DNA from: Chionis minor
Taxonomy: Eukaryota > Chordata > Aves > Charadriiformes > Chionididae
Length of the DNA: 64,000 nt
NCBI GenBank assembly: GCA_013398295.1
Contig: VZSF01003003.1
Location: 62,001-126,000, forward strand
Direction of reading: 5' to 3'
Below are positions 61,147-64,000 of the stretch, one piece after another. Numbering within the stretch: position 1 is the first letter of the stretch; every line of letters starts with the position of its first letter. Under the pieces are notes generated by a model. The model searched no databases and was not told the DNA's origin. It was given only the letters and a program-made list of their open reading frames with translations. The position numbers were made by a program, and so were the translations under genes.

Positions 61147-62265
61147 AAAGGATTTATTCATTAAAAATATGCACACATGCACACACACACAGAGGGAGAA
61201 GTTAATCCCCCGCAGCAGTTACTGGGAAGAGCCATACAGCTCCTTCTGCACCAGTTGCTTCCCAGAAGCACCTATCCATGCAACACACTGGAGACCAGCC
61301 TGATGCCACTATCTGCACCAAGACACGTTGGCCTTGCTTGTTCAAAACTAAAGAAATACCAGTCTATATGTAGCATATTGCTGATGAATTGGGATCTTTC
61401 ATGTTAAATATGAAGGTGAGACTGTAGTCCACCAAGTGCTTTCAGTGTTTGCTAGATATTTAGGATAACCTCTAAAATGGGTGAGGGAAAAATCCAGCTA
61501 CACTGCTGAAGTCAGTGAGAATTACTGCTGTGTTACACAGGGTACAGTGAAATACAGGGTTTTTCCACACCAAGGAGCTGTCTGTGTTTCAGGTCAGCCT
61601 TCTGCAGGACAGCGGGTCTTATGCTGGTGATATAAATGAGGTTATATATTGGAAGCAGACATGCAGCTGGGAAGGAGATTATTTCTGCTCGTCTCCTGAT
61701 CAGCCCCTTTCACCAGCTCAATGTTGTTTTATCAAGCTGAGAAACGCAGCATAGCCAACATCCCTTGTCCCAGTCATTCCCACCATGAACCTCTCTGGTG
61801 CGGGAATAGGCAGATGGGTGACCCTGCTCTCCTGGGCTCCATATGGGGTCCCCTGAAATCATTGAGGTAGTTAAGAGATGCTACATACCTTCTCTGCCCC
61901 ACGGTCTCTCCCACTCATGACTGGTGCTTTGTGCATTTTGGGGGGACTATGGGCCACTCTCTACCTAAACACAATTCTTATAATAATGCATTGTGTATGT
62001 ATTCATATATATAGTTTATATATACATGTACATATGTATGCTACCTAGAAATGCCATATATTTTCTTTTTTGTGCCTTTTATTTAACATTCAACTTCTCA
62101 AGACCTTTTAGATGTTGGCTTTTTTAGATGGCAGGATTACATTCTGTCAAAAAGAGAAAAGTAATGATAATGTTATTCCACTTCTAAAGATACTTGACCT
62201 GTGTGCTCAGGCTTTTATCCCTAATTTAGTTTTAAATCTGCACCTACCACTTCCATAATTCCAGG

Positions 62266-62298
62266 GTTTGTTTGTTTGTTTGTTTGTTTGTTTGTTTA
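62266..62298. repeat. (GTTT)n microsatellite
   Basis: Eight GTTT units, followed by a drifted GTTTGGTTGGTTGGGG stretch and a T run. Confidence 0.95.
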
Positions 62299-62906
62299 GT
62301 TGTTTGGTTGGTTGGGGTTTTTTTGGTTAAAAACAATATGGGCCAAGCACCTGAACTCCATGAACTGGTTTGAATTAAAATTCACCCTTTCCAGTCTGAC
62401 TTGTGATGAGTACATCCTGGAACAACTTCAACATAAGGTGCAAACTGTAAAGGAGAAACATTCCTCCTGGAAACCTGTAGGATGCATGGGGAGTAAACAG
62501 TTCTTGTGGTGGCCATACTGAGGTGGAGAGAAACGCAGGACAGATGAGGGAAGGAGCTTTTATCCCCTTGACCATATTTATGCAAACTAACATCACCAAC
62601 ACTTGGGAATGGAGGGGTTGCATCCAGTTACACTCCTGCACACCACACATTACAAGAAGTGGGACCTCCTGCACTCACTTCTCAAAGTTTGCATTTGTTC
62701 GTGGTCAGAGAAAAGGAACCAGGCTCTTAAAATCAGTGTAGATGTCAGATGCCCTTTGAAAACTGACTGGAGATACTTTTCTTTTTCCTCTTAAAGATAA
62801 GCTTGTGAGATCCTGAAATTGGATTATGAAGAAAATCTCAAATGGCACATAATGAGAGTGAAGTACCTTCCTGCCCCAGCAGGGCACTGTGCCCACCTCT
62901 GCTGCT

Positions 62907-63035
62907 ATAAAATCATAGAAAATAAGTCTTGACAGGAGTTTGACAGGCCATCTAAATGGTCCCTCTGCCAAGGCAGTTGAAAAAGGCCTAAACCATCCTC
63001 AAGGCTGTCTGCGCCGATCTGTGTTTCATGAGACA
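62907..63035 (-). mobile_element. Old CR1-like LINE 3'-end fragment
   Basis: On the + strand the order AAATCATAGAAA, CTTGACAGGAG, GACAGGCCATCTAAATGG, CCCTCTGCCAAGGCAG and CCTAAACCATCC follows the reverse complement of an old sauropsid CR1 3'UTR (ATCATAGAA tail, then the GTCATCTAGTCC and CTGCCAAGGCAG motifs). Divergent; the edge toward 63035 is approximate. Confidence 0.6.
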
Positions 63036-64000
63036 CATACAACACCCTGGTTAGTCATCTTACCATGATGCTTTCTTTTTCTGCAGCAGTGTGACATGCT
63101 CAGTAATGATAACCTTCTCACCACTTGGATTTTGCTGGTTAAAACAGCAGTCTTTTACTAGGCTGAGAAGAACATATTGATCTATACTCGAAATGCTGAG
63201 AAATTCTTTTATTTTTTCAGTGATGCTCTGAGTACTCAGTAAAGGGGCGCTTAAATATAGATTTGCAATTCATCTGTAAGTACCCAAAAAATTGTGTGCT
63301 GCAGAGAAACATCTGCAGGCCATGAAAAGGATACTTTGAAAGTAAACCTTACAGGTACTGTAGTGACTACAGCTGCCACAGAACTACAGGTGTCAAAGCA
63401 GCATAACTCTGGCACCATCCTAAACCTCGGGGCTGGCCAGGGACTTAAGTTTCACTAGACAGCTGACTAAGGAGCCAATAATGTTCTTCCTCCCAAGGTG
63501 GAGTTTGAAGCTGGAGGTCTGACTTGCCCTCACTGCTGGCCCATGACATTTGCGGTGTAGGACTCACACTTTCATTGTGCCAAGTCCCTCTGAAGCAGCC
63601 ATTGCTGGAGAAAGTGCAATGGCACATTGCAATGATCCAGCTGCCCCAGGAATTCAAAATTCCCAGATTGCCACTACCATTAGCTACAAAATCTCCCTTT
63701 TTTTCCCTCCACGTGGCTAGCACTGGTTCCAAATTGTACGTGTTTGGGCTCAGGTCTTCTGTGCTGCCAGAGGGCAGAGAGGACATGATCACACACTGCA
63801 TAGAGTCACATTGGCTTGGGATCAACGACCGTTTCGATGTAAATGAATTTTAGGTTACAAATGCTCATATTTTTGAGCAGTAATCAAAAAATTATATTTA
63901 GCTTCATGAAGATACATCTGACTTTTAAAATTCCAAGCACTGGAAATGCAGATACCTTAACATTGTTAGTGTATAGGATTTGCATCTTTGAAAAATGGCT
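63036..64000. other. Intergenic sequence to the window end
   Basis: Nothing recognised. Overlapping frames on both strands near 63445-63853 (126 and 109 codons) mirror each other and carry no family motif. Confidence 0.5.

Larger units (their letters stand above)
49271..62906. other. Intergenic sequence; simple repeats only
   Basis: About 13.6 kb without a recognised exon. It contains an AT-rich tract (51936-52085), an ATGT microsatellite (52905-52943), a T15C8 homopolymer junction (54922-54944), a perfect inverted repeat (61104-61146) and a GTTT microsatellite (62266-62298). I specifically looked for class B GPCR (CALCR) transmembrane and tail motifs on the minus strand and saw none. Confidence 0.5.

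Noticed and set aside
63445..63853. 126-codon minus and 109-codon plus frames
   Set aside because: Mirror-image frames without a motif; considered as a possible gene end at the window edge but nothing supports it.

Overview
This window looks like bird nuclear genomic DNA. The evidence is the 3' end of a vertebrate-type spliced gene with short exons, CR1 LINEs as the only interspersed repeats I recognise (with the ATTCTATG-type 3' tail repeats usual in birds), very low repeat density and no SINE families of mammalian type. I cannot name the species. No bacterial, plasmid or phage features are present, and I recognise no CRISPR array, operon or functional tRNA/rRNA gene.

Positions 1-19.6 kb hold the 3' part of VPS50 (syndetin, CCDC132) on the + strand. 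Six coding exons (8983-9131, 10172-10268, 10416-10574, 12880-13001, 15955-16144, 17572-17691) join in frame into about 278 C-terminal residues ending in a stop, with canonical GT/AG boundaries. They are followed by a 3'UTR with several alternative poly(A) signals. The first 9 kb is intron of the same gene. It contains, antisense, what looks like a processed pseudogene (about 448-1245) with AATAAA and a genomic poly(A) tract, which is uncommon in birds. Two long strand-asymmetric (pyrimidine-rich on +) blocks lie in the introns.

From 19.7 kb to 64 kb I find no convincing protein-coding exon. In other vertebrates CALCR lies downstream of VPS50 on the opposite strand, but I could not recognise any CALCR exon here, so this is most simply intergenic DNA between the two genes. 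It carries CR1 fragments at 19.79, 31.96, 38.28, 49.06 and 62.91 kb, a probable ancient LINE RT remnant at 36.8 kb, and a 3'-truncated CR1 (minus strand, esterase-like ORF1 end plus ORF2 endonuclease start) at 43.19-44.88 kb.

The 43.19-47.69 kb interval appears misassembled. The same sequence occurs three times (43188-45220, 45222-47032, 47034-47690), and the copies are separated exactly by single N bases at 45221 and 47033. The simplest reading is that three overlapping contigs were laid end to end, so about 2470 bp is false duplication.
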